Assembly: GCA_963169105.1 (NCBI GenBank)
Contig: OY720636.1
Coordinates: 74,946,123-75,010,122, forward strand
Source of the DNA: Ceriagrion tenellum
Lineage: Eukaryota; Arthropoda; Insecta; Odonata; Coenagrionidae
DNA: 64,000 bases
Direction: 5' to 3'
Below, in pieces: positions 37,376-50,200 of the stretch. The translations under genes were made by a program, and so were the position numbers. Each line of letters opens with the position of its first letter. Position 1 is the first letter of the stretch. The notes under the pieces are model-generated. The model searched no databases. It saw nothing but the letters and a program-made list of their open reading frames with translations, and was not told the DNA's origin.

Positions 37376-40300
37376 CAACCAATTGATATATGGCTATGGA
37401 GGATATATGGTTCCCTCACCATGTAAACAGAGACACTAATGGGAAGTGTGGCCCAAAATTTGTTTTCGATTTACCTACTTGCAAAGTTATCGAAATTGGT
37501 ACTCAAAGACTCACGGTTACCGCTACAGCCCCTTTAAAACGAGTTTGGTGGTAACAGTCAGCCTTAAGATGGGGAGACGCATTGTATTCATAAACTCAAG
37601 TACACACAGTGGCATACTAGATCATATACATATATAAGAGAGTAAATGAGTTCCTAAACATGATGGATAACACGCACACTTTCTCCTTCGTTTAGTTCGC
37701 GAAAATTGGAAAAGGGCTCGGGGAATGGAGTACTTTCTCACTTAGAATCATGAAACTAGGCCCAGAGGGATCACCGAGGTGGATTTTGGGATAAAATCAA
37801 GATTTCTGAGAGATAAAAAAATATTTATTACACTCGAGGAAGCGGAAACAATCCTAGATTTAAAATTAATCTGGATAATTTGTTGTTGACTGGAAAAAAA
37901 TAAGCTCCCTCAGCAAATTGGAGAAGTGAGGGTAGATATGAAAATTCACCTCCTCTAGAAGGAAAGTTTGGCTAATCTTCCGTTTAGGCTACTTTTCTCT
38001 AGTCTTTGTTCATTTTGAAAATTTCCCAATCGTCCAAAATATTACCAAGAATTTAATTACATTACTTGAAAGTTATCATCAATGGCTACCATTTTCTTGA
38101 TTTTTAGGGCATTTTAAAATTTAATTTCCTTCTTACCTATGCTCTATATGTCTTCATTTTTCTTCGTTCCCTAGTCTGACCATTCTTGATCCGAGAATTT
38201 TGGAGTTTGACAGTATATTTTGAAAGCGCATAAGATGATCTATTATTTCAATATCTCATGATACACGCGGCTCCCTAAAAATCTCAGGTTAGCAAAAATA
38301 GTAAAAAGTATATATGCAACACTCATATTTAAGCAGTCAAAAGTTAGGCACCTTGTCATGTGCGCCGGCGTATTGACCAGAAATCACAAGAAGTTTCCCC
38401 TTTCTGGATAAAAATTATAATAAGAAAAAGGCCTGGGAAAATATTGGCAGAATATAATACTTTCAAGGGTATGTTTACAGGATTGGATAAAGCACTAAGA
38501 GATACACGCATTTGGGCTAAGTCACTCCTAAATGCAAAAAAGGGGCGTGTATAATCTGTTCAAATTGGTTTAGTGAAACTGATTGAAATTATTAAAAATT
38601 ACAATATATGCTCACATATAATAAAGCTAAGTAAAAACAGGAAAATATTTATTAACGCAAGGGCTGACACACATGATTGTAGACCATCTCCAGTTTTCAA
38701 AATTCCCCTACGATTTATTTTAATTTATATTTTAATGTAAGTTTGCAAGTTTCTTTTTCAAATGTTTATTTATTTCATATTTTCTTTTGGATAGTGAGAA
38801 CCGATGATCACAAAAGTGATGTGAAGGTTACGAATAAATATTTCAACTCGACAAGATTCTTTTTATTTAACTCGACCTCACCTCAATATTTTTCAATTTG
38901 GAGTAATTTTCAATGCCCAAAAATAACTACTATTAATCGTTGAGCCGTTTATCTAAAGGAATAAAAAAATAAACATGTATGGCTCTCTTTTCCGGCGGAT
39001 ACACGGCAAACGCTTTTTTCATACTTATCAGTGTAAAGTCTCGTATCACAAAATGTTTACTTAGTTGGCAGAAGAGTGCAATTCAAGAGATTAGACGGAA
39101 AATTTCCAGTTTTGTAGAAAGAGTAATTTGCACAGAGAGCGAGCAAACTGTTCACAAAGAACGAGAATGGAGACAGAGACAAGAAATTCAAGAGAAAATG
39201 TTCTCACGAGAATTTGGAGAAAGGGTGCAGGAGTGACAAATATTATAAATATTTATTAACGAATTTTCACTTAGAAAGATTTTACTAATGCATTCATACC
39301 AAATCTAGCAATCCCACGAAATTTAATCGCCTTGTTTGCTAAATCGCCCGGGGTACAAACTCAAGCCCCCGTGCCGCCGGCCCGAGCGTATGGACGCGAG
39401 GATTCTCTCGTTAAAGCCCTGAGCCAACTGTGCCAGGAGCCAAATATACCACTAATGCAAGTGCAAGCGACTCATAGCCCTACCTTGGAGTGACATCATT
39501 GGAAATAGACCGGAGGGTGGAAAGTGTGCGCTGAAACCCTCGCAATGCTGCGTTCGTTAATTCCTTCTTCGGCCGCAAAGGTCAACGCTTACGAGTACAA
39601 ATGACGCAACGGTAAGTAGGTATACAGATTTATCCCGAGAAAACGAGCTAATGTGCTAGGATATGTTCATTGGTAAGATAAATGAATCGAATTTATGTAT
39701 TTAAAAAAATGTTTTTTCAAAATTAGAAGTAAACACGCACAAAATAATTCGTTAACGTATACATTAAATATTTTAATTAAGTATTTAATTTTACAATGAG
39801 AAATAAAATAAGTAGATAAGCAGATGCATCCACAAGTAATGAAAAAGATCAAAAAAGCATTCGTTTTTTTACAATAAAAGCATATTTCAACGCTGAGCAC
39901 TTTGACTCGGTGATTGATCTCTGGCTAATTATTTTTTCCACACGATAACCGACGTTAAAACGTTCTCTGCTTTAATATGTACATACTCGATTACAAACAG
40001 AGTTTTATTAAATTTACTAAATCCGAATTTTCCAGTGACGTAAATGCTATGCTATGTAAAAGTTAATCTCAATCAGGCACCATAAAACTGGGCATAAAAG
40101 TATCAAATCACATTCTAGAATTTGGACTGTCAAGCGCTATATCACTATATCAGTGATGCCCACGCCCACTTACATGTTTTCAAAAATGAGTGTAGGCTAA
40201 GATGACGTCACCTGGAAAAACATTACTACTCACATTTGAAATAACTCAAGGCGGAAATTTGAAGGTTTCGGATTCAACTTCGGGAAATTTCATCTCGAAT

Positions 40301-40454
40301 GACAGTGAAGGAAAATGTATAATTCTCATTGAAAATTTTATTTGATGCTTTGTAATATAGTTTTATAACCCCTGGCAAAATATTTTCGAGGTATGAAAAC
40401 CATACGTTTTTCCATCTCGCTCACATCAACCAATCAATAGTCTGCAGTAATGTA
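37376..40454. other. intergenic, nothing definable
   Basis: AT-rich sequence with a GC-richer patch at about 39340-39600. No exon, RNA gene or repeat with clear ends was recognised. Frames of up to 85 codons have no family signature. Confidence 0.45.
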
Positions 40455-40620
40455 CAAAACTCAAACACTCAGTTGCCCTCAAGTTAATGGAAAGACAACG
40501 TTATCTTGCGTTTAACGTCAACCAGACGTTAAAAAACCGGATCCATAAGTAGCAAGTGAATATTTCGATGAAATGAAGCTTTCCACATCGGAAAATTGAC
40601 GGAAACTGTCATTTATTTCA
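40455..40620 (+). repeat. dispersed repeat, copy 1
   Basis: This stretch aligns in the same orientation with 52235-52400. Shared pieces are CAAGTTA, ATCTTGCG(T/G)TTAACGT(C/T)AACCA and a later GAAAATTGA..GAAAACTG. Identity is moderate. No coding content or termini were identified. A shorter inverted match lies at about 51985-52045. Confidence 0.5.
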
Positions 40621-40759
40621 ATGAGTGATTAAATGAAGCCGCGAACGCCACACCATGCCTCCGCTTTGATCACTATCGACGGGCTTTGCTGACGCCGTGC
40701 GTGACTGCCTACAGTTGAGTGGAGACAGAGGAGGGGGGCGTCATGCGAGCGAGTTAATT

Positions 40760-40935
40760 CGAGGCCGCGTGGTCTTAAGGGGGTGTCGGCAAGGGGGCGC
40801 GGACTCTTTAGCAGGGGAACCCGTGGTTCGCCGGTTCGAGTTCCGGTCGGAGCACACTGATGTTGTGCCGTCACGCCACGGTTTCTATTTCCAAGCTGAC
40901 ATGCCTTCAAATGACCCTATGGCTCACAGAACCTA
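40760..40935 (+). mobile_element. tRNA-derived SINE or degenerate tRNA-like sequence
   Basis: A tRNA-like promoter pair is visible: an A-box-like GTGGTCTTAAGG at 40769-40780 and the B-box GGTTCGAGTTCC at 40833-40844. The region is GC-rich. The acceptor ends do not pair as in a functional tRNA, so a SINE head is more likely than a tRNA gene. The downstream body (about 40860-40930) has no recognised family. Confidence 0.5.
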
Positions 40936-41565
40936 GTCACCACTACCGGCGCTGAGACCAAGAGCGAACAAAATATTTCAGGTTTTGTTCATGCCAAACA
41001 AGAATTTGGAATGATGATTCCTCAGCCGAAAAACTAATGAAAATATCATCGATCTTTTAAGGAATGGGAGGCTAATTTTCATACTACGATGCCCAATTAA
41101 TTTGTGTTCAAGAGTTTTGCGGATAAAGGATTGCTGGGGGAGTTGAAAATCCCTTCCTGATTCGTGCTAAACGATAATCCGGTATTGATAAAGACTCCAA
41201 CTAAAACAGCAGTCTCGTTGTATTTAATAATGTTATCGCATGAGTTATTATTCAATTTATCAGGATAAACTCGTCGAGGATGGAAGGATATATCAGATCG
41301 ATAATATCAAAAGAAACAAATTGGTGAGAAGTCAATTAGGACAAGTGAAATTGAAATATTCGCACAAGGAAAAAAACAACTTTATCCAACGCTCTCCAAA
41401 TGAGTTCATTTCAAGTGAAAGGCAAAACAGCGTATACGTGAACGTTCTCTAAATTTAAAACGTTGTCCTGCCGAGAAGGATAATTCAAGGAAACGCTTAA
41501 AATTCCATTTCGCCTAATCAATAACCCTTTTAATAATAAACTGGCGAATAACTTACGAGGGGAAT

Positions 41566-41866
41566 CGTGTTGACTTGGAGGCTACAGTATTGGTTCACCA
41601 TCTCTAGGGCGAGAGTTCCAATTCCTTACGAAGTTAGGGATTTTTCAGTAAAATCCTGGGTTCATTATGGAAACCAATTCAAGGACCGCACTTGTAACGC
41701 CGGACAGAATGTAAAACTGTTCCCCAATTTCATTTAGAGCAGGTTATATGTCAAGTTGATGAATGAGGGCTTCTTTTGTCTCTTAAACCATTCCTCAAAT
41801 ATCCCTTCAGACGTCTTCTCCTAATGGAGCAAATGGTCTTAGCAGTCTTTCGTCTCACTAAAAATC
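41566..41866 (+). mobile_element. tRNA-derived SINE copy
   Basis: The 5' head reads TTGACTTGGAGGCTACAG followed by a B-box-like AGAGTTCCAATTCC. The 3' part, with GAGCAAATGGTCTTAGCAGTC, matches GAGCAAATGACCTTAGCTGTC in the copy at 49903-50200. Shared 5' and 3' parts in the same order support one family. Confidence 0.65.
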
Positions 41867-42669
41867 AGCCAAACAACCATGATTGAAGAAGAGTTTGATA
41901 GGTACGCTAGCACGAGTATAAAGGCCGCAAGTGACAAGAGGAGAAAGAGGAGTAGAAGAAGGATTGCACGGGAGTCAAAGGAAATGAAAACAGCGTTACT
42001 TAATGAGTATTTCGTCCAACCTTACTGCGCGGAAGCCAAACTTGGGTTACGCAGAATGATCTGGATCAGGCAATGAATGAGGTGCACTTTAGGAGTGCAT
42101 GTAGTGCTGCCTTAGAGGCTCTCAAGATACTAAATATAAGACGGCACGGGAGCAACCTAGAATGTATAAAACTAAGGAAAAAAAAGCTGCAGTGATTTTG
42201 AGGAATACTCATGGCTTTGAATAACGTATGCTTTCAAATGGTGCAAACTTTAATCTCAGATCCTTGTATAATAATTAATTTTGGATTGTATGGATTTCCA
42301 TGATCTGAGAATCGATGTGAAATGATAATAAAATCGATATTTAAAAAAATAACGTATTTTTAACTAATTTTAATAGTTCTTCATAACATCGGCATTATAA
42401 TTTCTTAACAACTAAGTAACCCTCTTCGTGAGAATTTGCTGTCCTCGAAAGTATAAAACTCCAGAACAAAACAGATACTGAATGTAAAACTCCTATCATA
42501 TAGCAGTTCATATAATTAAGCACGGCCGGTGTCAATGATAGTGTCGAATAACGAACTTAGTATAAATTTAAAAAACATTTGGCGCAACATTTCTTACCCT
42601 GCCCTACAGCAGCTCAACCTAAAGTGGACGAAAGGGCATGAAATGAACTACCTAAAATTGCAGTGAAGC
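41867..42669. other. intergenic, nothing definable
   Basis: AT-rich. A 65-codon frame at 41879-42076 is rich in Lys and Arg and matches no known family. No repeat boundaries were seen. Confidence 0.45.
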
Positions 42670-42890
42670 CTCATCGGATCTGTAGAACTGATTGACGTGG
42701 CAAAATATGAGAGATTCACTTCAAAACTAACAGGAACAAAAATTCCTTCAGCCAATATACCATTTATGACTCCAAAAAACCTAGTGAGGCACTGAGACAC
42801 TCAGCTAAAATATTATACATTTGGAATTCCCTCTGCCAAGTACTATTCCCCACTCCCTTCCTTTTTCATGCCCATCACTCCAAAATCATT
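42670..42890. repeat. dispersed repeat, copy A
   Basis: This aligns in the same orientation with about 63740-63965. Shared strings include ACCATTTAT..TCCAAAAAA, then GTGAGACACT versus CTGAGACACT, and a pyrimidine-rich stretch ending TTTTTCATG. Identity is moderate. A broken coding origin is possible but no family was recognised. Confidence 0.45.
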
Positions 42891-43859
42891 ACCACAGGCT
42901 TACTCGGTTAGAAGAATGATACTTAAGTGTTGGTAGAATATATTGCACATGGAATACCATCTTCCAATGCTTTTACAATTAGGTGATGACTATATAATCA
43001 GACATAATTGCAACACACATTCAGAGTAGACCTATTAAAGAAAAACTAATTCATTAAATCAAATTCCCTCCGACCCGATCAGCTTATTTTTAGTAACAAA
43101 GATCTAATCTCATCACAAGTGGACAATGTAATTATTACTGCCGTCCATTCAACCGTTCCCCAGTTTAAGACTGGGGATAGTAATTTGATCCTTAATTCAT
43201 CGCGCCATACAGTTTATTTTAACCTTGTATCCCTTCTAATGCGGTTGCTGTGACCGCATTTCAGGAGCGGCGGGCTAACTTGGCACCGACTCCTTCGACA
43301 ACAATCAAAATACCTCGGGCGCAGTAGGACGATCAGTCACCCGCTTAAACTCCTCGCCTCCACTACTTGCTGTCTCGCCTTCAAATCCTCCCCGATGCAG
43401 CGAGACAAGCCGCTGCCAAAGCCGCCGAGTTCAACAAGTTATCCTATGAGACTTGTTGCTCATGTTTACCCATCTTGTATCGACCAAGTTCATTCAGATT
43501 CACCACAGTTCACATGCAATGACTTCTTTAAGTTCACATAAAAAGATTCATAGAAGTAATTAATATTGTAATTCCGTAAATATCGCATGAGAAAACCTGC
43601 AATTCACACTTCATCCGCTAAAGTAATGAGACTAGATTATCGAGCCATCATCGTGATGGGCTGTGCGCTTCAAATTACTGAGTTTTGTATATTTCAAGTT
43701 ACTTCTCCATGTGAATGAATAACAAGAATTTCATGAGGAATGAGCGTATCTTCTGAAGGCGATAGAGGATTTGATTTCAACTATTTTTTTTCACTTCATG
43801 AACATGGAATCGCAAGCCCTCAATTACGCAGCCATGGATACACTGGAAAACCTATACAT
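42891..43859. other. intergenic, nothing definable
   Basis: A GC-richer patch lies at 43230-43440, with a small hairpin (AATGCGGT / ACCGCATT, about 43239-43262). No exon was recognised. Confidence 0.4.
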
Positions 43860-44225
43860 TTTCAGTACACATAAAACTTGCTGAACTTCAGTAAAATGTC
43901 TTAAATTCAGCAAGTTCTTGGAATTAAACTTTCCGGACTCTTCCGGTAAAAAAACCAACTGAAATTCAGCAAAATGCCGGAATTGAAGTTGTCTCTAAAA
44001 ATCTGGATGAAATGGGTTTAGTTTCCTTGAAAAATTTCTTCCAATAGAATATAGGGTAACTGTTATATTCAAGTCAGCAAATTTGAAATAAAATAAATGA
44101 AATTTGCTGATTTACAGCAAGTTTTTCTTGCATAAAATTTTAAGCTCTCCAGATTTGCTTAAAATTCGGTACAACTTCAGTTAAGGAAACCTTGCTGAAT
44201 TTCAGAAAATTTAGGGGAAAATATT
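43860..44225. repeat. cluster of TTGCTGAATTTCAG motifs in both orientations
   Basis: Variants of TTGCTGAA(T/C)TTCAG occur at about 43876, 43911 (inverted), 43959 (inverted), 44105 and 44190. The arrangement suggests a small foldback or satellite-like repeat, but no clean terminal repeats or target duplication were found. Confidence 0.4.
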
Positions 44226-47200
44226 TCATAGGGTAAGCAACTACGAAAGCCAGCACAATTAGCAGGTGCCATGAGGTCGTCAAATGGCCATGACTCGTAC
44301 CACAGAGTGAAAATGCTTACTCTATGCCTACACCAAGTGAAGAGATTTGAAACTTGACTCATTGGTACAAAGGATATGAATCGCCATTTTAATTACTTTA
44401 ATCATGCTTATGATAGCTTAGTTTTAAGAAAGCCCTCGGACAATCTGCTTCTTCATCGAAAATGCTAAATTTTCTGGATCTAGGTGATAGCTCCGTCGGT
44501 AAGGAATTGCAATCCCATTTCTATAAGGAAAAAATGCTTTCAATCAAATACAAAACATCCTGTATTTCGACAAATGCATTTGTTAAACATGAATTTGTTT
44601 GAATAAATGATTCAAGGAAAAATTAACTTTTGCCAAGTATTGCTCGACAAATTAGCGATAAAGAACACATAGGGGAAATAAGAAACGGAAAATGCGAGTA
44701 GTATTCCTTTCCCCTGATGTCATCATTACTTTAGTTAGGCCATGAATATAGCTGCACAAAATGTAAAGCTAACATAGAAGGGAAGGCATGCTGAGAATAC
44801 TCACCTTGGTGAGTGTAATCGGTCCTTAATTTCTCTCCTTCCCGGATTCGTATCTGGCCGCAAGAATCAGCTGCCGTGATCGTTCAATCAGTTCAAGTCG
44901 TGTATCAAATGCGGAAATCATTTTACTTGGTGTGAATTTGCCTTTCACAGATTGCCATTTGACAAGGAAAAATCTAGTGGAGATACTAATCCGAATTCAC
45001 AGTCATTTGTAAATGGAGCATGCTTGGCTCTACGGGAAGAACTGCAGCATCTGTCGATGTTTCCAAATCTGGGAGGATATTCAGACCGCCATCCGGAGGT
45101 AGGCTTAGGAAACTGGCGATTCTATGTACAGCTGATGCCATATCGCACCACATAAACTTAGAACATAATCCTGAGACAAACACATCACCGAAGGTTATTT
45201 ATGGCTAAAGCAACTTTAAAAATGCATTGACTCGAGCAATTCAGGATGACAAACGGATATTCTTATACCTCCTCATTACATCTGTAGATAAGAAAGAAGC
45301 AACAAAACGAGTGGAACTCAATCGAGCATAAAGTTCACAGAATGTTTCCATTCAGTGCACCATTTACAACTATAAAAAGAGCAGATAGAGACACTTACTC
45401 TGCGGAAATATGCCTCGTCATTTATCCCACTCATCCAATTCCTTTTTCTTACTCCCTTCATATTCATTGCAGGTGTCCAAATACCCACAGTTACATCCTC
45501 TCTCGCCGGTTCATTGGGTACTTCGAAAATGTACAAAGTTCACTCGCGGAGGCAGGATTCGTATGAGTTCAAGTTGATTGTTAAACCGACGCGATATCGA
45601 CCCGGCAACAGTACTTAGTCCTGCATCAAGTCATTGAATGACTGCCACGTGAAAAATCGCTTTGAATAAACATAATTGCATAAAAATGAAACCACTGCAC
45701 ACTTCGAGGATTGGGGGTGAAAATTATTACCTGCGGGGTCAGCAATGAACCGTGCTGGTCTTAATAATTTGGCAGAAGAGTTGGTCATAATTTTCTCTCA
45801 GCCTTTTGGCAACCGCTCGGAAATATGAGAGGGAGGAGTTCTGGTTATTCTCCGACGGTAAACAAAGTGAGGTGTGTTTAGCTGGCGTTCCTCTTGGTGT
45901 AGTGCCACCCCGGAGGAAAATGATTAATAATTTTCCGCCAACGGCCAGGGTGTAATGAAAGCATCTTCTGAGGCGGAAGAAAATAAATAACTTTCTTTAT
46001 AGATGTAATGAGTTCATGGTTATCGTTATATGCTTTGCAGCTTGATTGACCGCGGAAGTGGGACCAATATAGTAGATGCAAAGAAATGTTACTGTCAGAG
46101 GGAAATGATGAAGATATAATACATGGAGAGAGTCGCCATTGACGAAGCTCTACGAAGAGTTGGGGAGAAGGAATGTTAAAAAACAGCGAAACAGAGAGGA
46201 CAAACTTACTGAACACATTAAGGGACATAATAACCTCCTTCACACAGTATTGGAAGGGTTAATAGAATTTTAATATTTCTGAAAAGAACGAAAGGCGTCA
46301 CACATTGCTGTATTGGGAACGGAGTGGGGATGTGAAACCAAATGACCTTCATTCTGTCTCAAAAATGAATACCAAGCGGAAAGAATGATAAAAATAGCCC
46401 CATTGAAATATCAAGTGTTTCCTTGAGAAAATGTCCAAATTCCACAAGGTTGAGCCAAAAAAATATTATGATTATCTTCGAGTGCATGACAGTTAATGAA
46501 AATGAATATGGGGGCGGAAGATGTCGCTTTGTACAATGCTGCTCGTGGGAAAAGGAAGCTTTTAGAACGACGAGGAATATCCCTGCGTAGTAGAACTAAG
46601 AGATGGCACTCGTCTTCAAATACCTTTGAGTGTATGTGCGCATTCCGCTGCCGTCCAGATTTAGGCCCAGGCATTTAAAGATGCAGCGCTCACCCCTTCC
46701 TCGCTTCCCTCGCCCGCCTCCTCTCAACTTCCACGAAAATATTGAGAGCTTCAAAGGGCGTGGAAGGAGATAGAGCCCCCTTGAGTCGAGTTTCCCTTGG
46801 GGCGAGAGACCTCGTGATGCGGGCCGAAACCCTTTCCCGAGGGCAAAAGGGCCTCTTCTCAACGATTCATCCTCTTCTCCCATAAGAGAAATCCCCACGT
46901 CAATCGGAATACCTCTCACCACATCATACGCGATACGTCTCATCCCACTCATCCAATCCTTTCGCTTCTTCCAGGAAACCTTTACAAATCCCCATAAAGA
47001 GTCGATGTTCGATATTTCAAATATATGTGTATTATAAAGCGCTCTGCTCCCTAACTGACGTCATTTCATTCACTCCACCACCACTCACGCTACGAAGAGA
47101 AAATAATATACACTCTAATATTCTTTAACAGTACTTCATTCAGAGACCTTTTCAACAGACATTTCTGAGGAAATAATTAACACCGTCAGTTTCCGTTATT

Positions 47201-48439
47201 TTTATGAGAATTTTCTAACTCTATTTAACTTTAAGTTTCACAGCTTAAAGAGTATCGTTCAAGTAGCTTAATCACAACAGAAAATAAATATTGAATTATT
47301 TTCCTTACGGTACTCGTGGCGATTTTGCAGGTAAAAACTCTTTTTCAATAATTTTTGCAAAATAAATTAAGTATGCAGACGACAAAATTTGAATTCTCCA
47401 TTGATTCCTTTCCGGGTTTTACCCTCATAAATTCATCATCAACAATTCTTCTTGCTACGAGGACGATTAAATAAAGCGCTGAATTTTTTCGAATTTGAGA
47501 ATATTTTATAATACCTAGACCGCATTATTAGCTCCCTATCACTGTACAAAACCCTGGTATTTTCTAATGATGATGTGTAAATCCAAGCCCGATTCGTGAT
47601 AAGCAGTTACCTCTCTGTTCTCGTAAAATAATTTCTAAAGAAAAATCTTCAAAAACAAATGATGGCCACTTAGAAGGTCGAATACAGACCGCTGATTTCA
47701 TTAATCGACAACAGAAGAATAGGAAAATAAATCATTGCTAGTTCTAGCATCTAATGGTTAGCAAGATGTATTTGATATTTTCCTTTGATGAAAATACACA
47801 AATAAGAATGCATTAGTCAGTGCGTCGCCACCTAAGTGATACACTGTTACAAATGATCATGATAGCTCATTGCAAAGGCTTATCTTACTATCAATACATT
47901 CGGTTTGTATACATAACAGCGCATACCTGATACTTATCCTGATTTCCTCTGACCTTTCTCTGGACAGAAAGACTAAACTGAAACCAATTCCATAATGAAA
48001 GTGAACTAAAATCCTAAATAGGCCACATGATATTGATCAGGGTTAAGTTAGTTATGAAACCTAAGCATAACATGAGTCCAAAATATCGATTTCGACCTCC
48101 AAATTAAGCGTGACTATAGTTTTATTTAAGGAAAACAAAGAGGATCGTATGCGTGGAGAGCCCTGATTCATTTGTGAGGAAAATGAGAGAAGCTATATAA
48201 AGAAAAGAGAGAGTCCCCGAAAACAAAAACATTCCTCAAGCCACCATCTTCTACTTCCTACTTATAAATCAACTGACCCCATAATAACGTAATTCACGTA
48301 AGAAGTGTTGATGAAATAAGTCCTGGCATCGTTGTGAATCACCAGGTTCATAAACCCTGCGGGAAGGAAAATGATGACTATTGCGATGCGGAAAATCGGA
48401 TAGAGAAATGAGAGTGGGAAACTTATTACATTTCTCCTA
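44226..48439. other. intergenic, nothing definable
   Basis: No exon with family support was found. A GC-richer patch lies at 46690-46930. The longest frames here (121 codons at 45878-46243 and 118 codons at 46596-46952, both minus) show no conserved motif. Confidence 0.4.
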
Positions 48440-48620
48440 ATAACACCATAACCTGCAGCTGGTACGTAATAGAATTGGAGTAATCTCACGAACTCTCCAG
48501 TGTGGCGGGCTGAGTTCGAAACCGGTGAATATCCATTGGGTACTTATCCCGATCCTCTCTGGCGTTCCACCCCAGGGTAGGAAACACGTTGGAAGAGACT
48601 GCATGACACATTGTTTACTG
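48440..48620 (+). mobile_element. possible tRNA-derived SINE fragment
   Basis: AATTGGAGTAATCTCACGAA followed by a B-box-like GAGTTCGAAACC (about 48512-48523) resembles the head of the SINE at 49903. The A-box is poor and the body diverges. Confidence 0.4.
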
Positions 48621-49902
48621 TCTTGGAGAATGGAGAATTTTCCGACCCGTAAGACGCCTTTGTTTTCTCGAAGACGTGTTCCAAAATAGGACTGCATCTT
48701 ATGGGCCGAGGATAAAGCTACATTTTCATTCATCTTATTTCTCGTAGCTGTCAGAGGTGCCCATCTCTCTATCTTCACCGCAGACTTCGCTGCGGCAGCG
48801 TGCTAAAGGTGCGCTCTTCTTCATTCGCTTATTTATGGGATTCTGCGACGAATAACTTTAATAGAGTTGCCATTTTTGGAAGTTAATGACCCCATTTCCA
48901 TCCGATAAGTTTAAAAAATAACGAGTTAATTTTTTCGTCTAAAATTTAATTCTAGTTGTTGGACGCTTACACTGACCACAACTAATTTTTCTGCAGTAAA
49001 TAGAAAACAATTGGGAAACGCTGTAGATTTTCGAAGTAGTTAATATCATGCCATTGTAGAGCATTTTCCCCACGGCGAATTTACCGCGTAGTCGTCCAAT
49101 ATTTTTCTGTGAACATTTTATAAAACTGTGCACTGGAAATGGAATTGGCACTATTCCATGTAACGGTTTTATAAAAACCAGGTTTTATGGAAAGGTCAGC
49201 AAGCACACCATTAAAAAATAAGCATTATCTCACATCCCATAAAGCAAATCGTTTTGCGGAGAATTTCACCGAGAGCAATAGGCTTGAGGACGAACAACTG
49301 ATTCCGAACGTTCATGCGAGTAGTCCCTTCCTCGAGGACAGAAAGGCGGTTTCATGATGGCCCTTCCATTCAATTCCTTGTTTCTATGGCTGAATCGCCA
49401 GCTAAACCTAGGAGATGGGCTGGTGACCTAAACTAATGAAAAAAGCTCCGCTTATTGGCAAGAGAATGGAGCTAGGGACAAGAAAAACATCGAAACAAAA
49501 GGTTAAAATTTTCGTTTATAATGTCTCTATTTTGAGATCGCTGGGAGAGAGCGTGCCCTCTAGTACGTTGGAAGACTATCTATTCTTAGATTAACGTTGA
49601 GTTTACAGGTGAGTCATCGATTCTCCATTAAATCGACAGAGGTTGCAATAACACAATTCCAACGTGTTTGATGTGGCACAGCCAGCATGGTGTTCATAGA
49701 GGGAAAGGAAAGAGGATGATTTGATGAAAATTAAAAGGAACGACAGTTAAATTGCTAGTTTCTAATAGGTTTTGAGAATGTTGTAAATGCCTGAAGGAAG
49801 ACTCTGATATATTCTGTAAATGACAAAAATGGATATTGAACACCGCCGCCCGCACCATTGACAAGACATAACACCATGGTGCGGAAACCACCACGAGGTG
49901 AT
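48621..49902. other. intergenic, nothing definable
   Basis: AT-rich sequence without a recognisable exon, repeat or RNA gene. Confidence 0.5.
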
Positions 49903-50200
49903 CGGCTTGGTGTGGTGGCTAGAGTACTTACCTACCACACGGGAGGCCAGGGTTCAAATCCCTGCAGAGGCGAATGTTTATCAGAGGACACCCTATCCCT
50001 ACTTGAATGTCTTGTGGAGGGCACTTGCAGTACAGTACTCCGTCCGTCGGATGAGACGTTAAACCGCGGTGCCCTTGGCGCCGTTCGTCGCCGTCGCCGA
50101 CGCCGGGTTTCTATCCACCCTTCCTCCCTCATCTGTCCCCTAGAGAGCAAATGACCTTAGCTGTCGGTCGCCTCCCCAAATATCAAATCCGCATCACCAC
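49903..50200 (+). mobile_element. tRNA-derived SINE, best copy in the window
   Basis: The tRNA-like head has A-box-like TGGTGTGGTGGCTAGAG and a canonical B-box GGTTCAAATCC (about 49952-49962). A central block with GGATGAGACGTTAAACCG follows (50049-50066); as far as I recall, such a motif recurs in central domains of invertebrate SINE superfamilies. The 3' part contains GAGCAAATGACCTTAGCTGTC. Diverged relatives lie at 32905, 41566 and 52455 (minus). Frames of 72-98 codons across it are artefacts. Confidence 0.8.

Noticed and set aside
37720..37800. SINE-like GGAATGGAGTACTTTCTC
   Set aside because: Only a short resemblance to the SINE head (GGAGTACT), with no A- or B-box; too weak to call.
44484..44560. 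tRNA-like string GATAGCTCCGTCGGTAAGG
   Set aside because: Resembles an A-box, but no B-box follows at the right distance and no cloverleaf can be drawn.
45420..46965. Shared string ATCCCACTCATCCAAT at 45424 and 46943, with a loosely RT-like minus-strand translation
   Set aside because: Only about 17 bases are shared and the surrounding translations do not align; not enough to call a retroelement pair.
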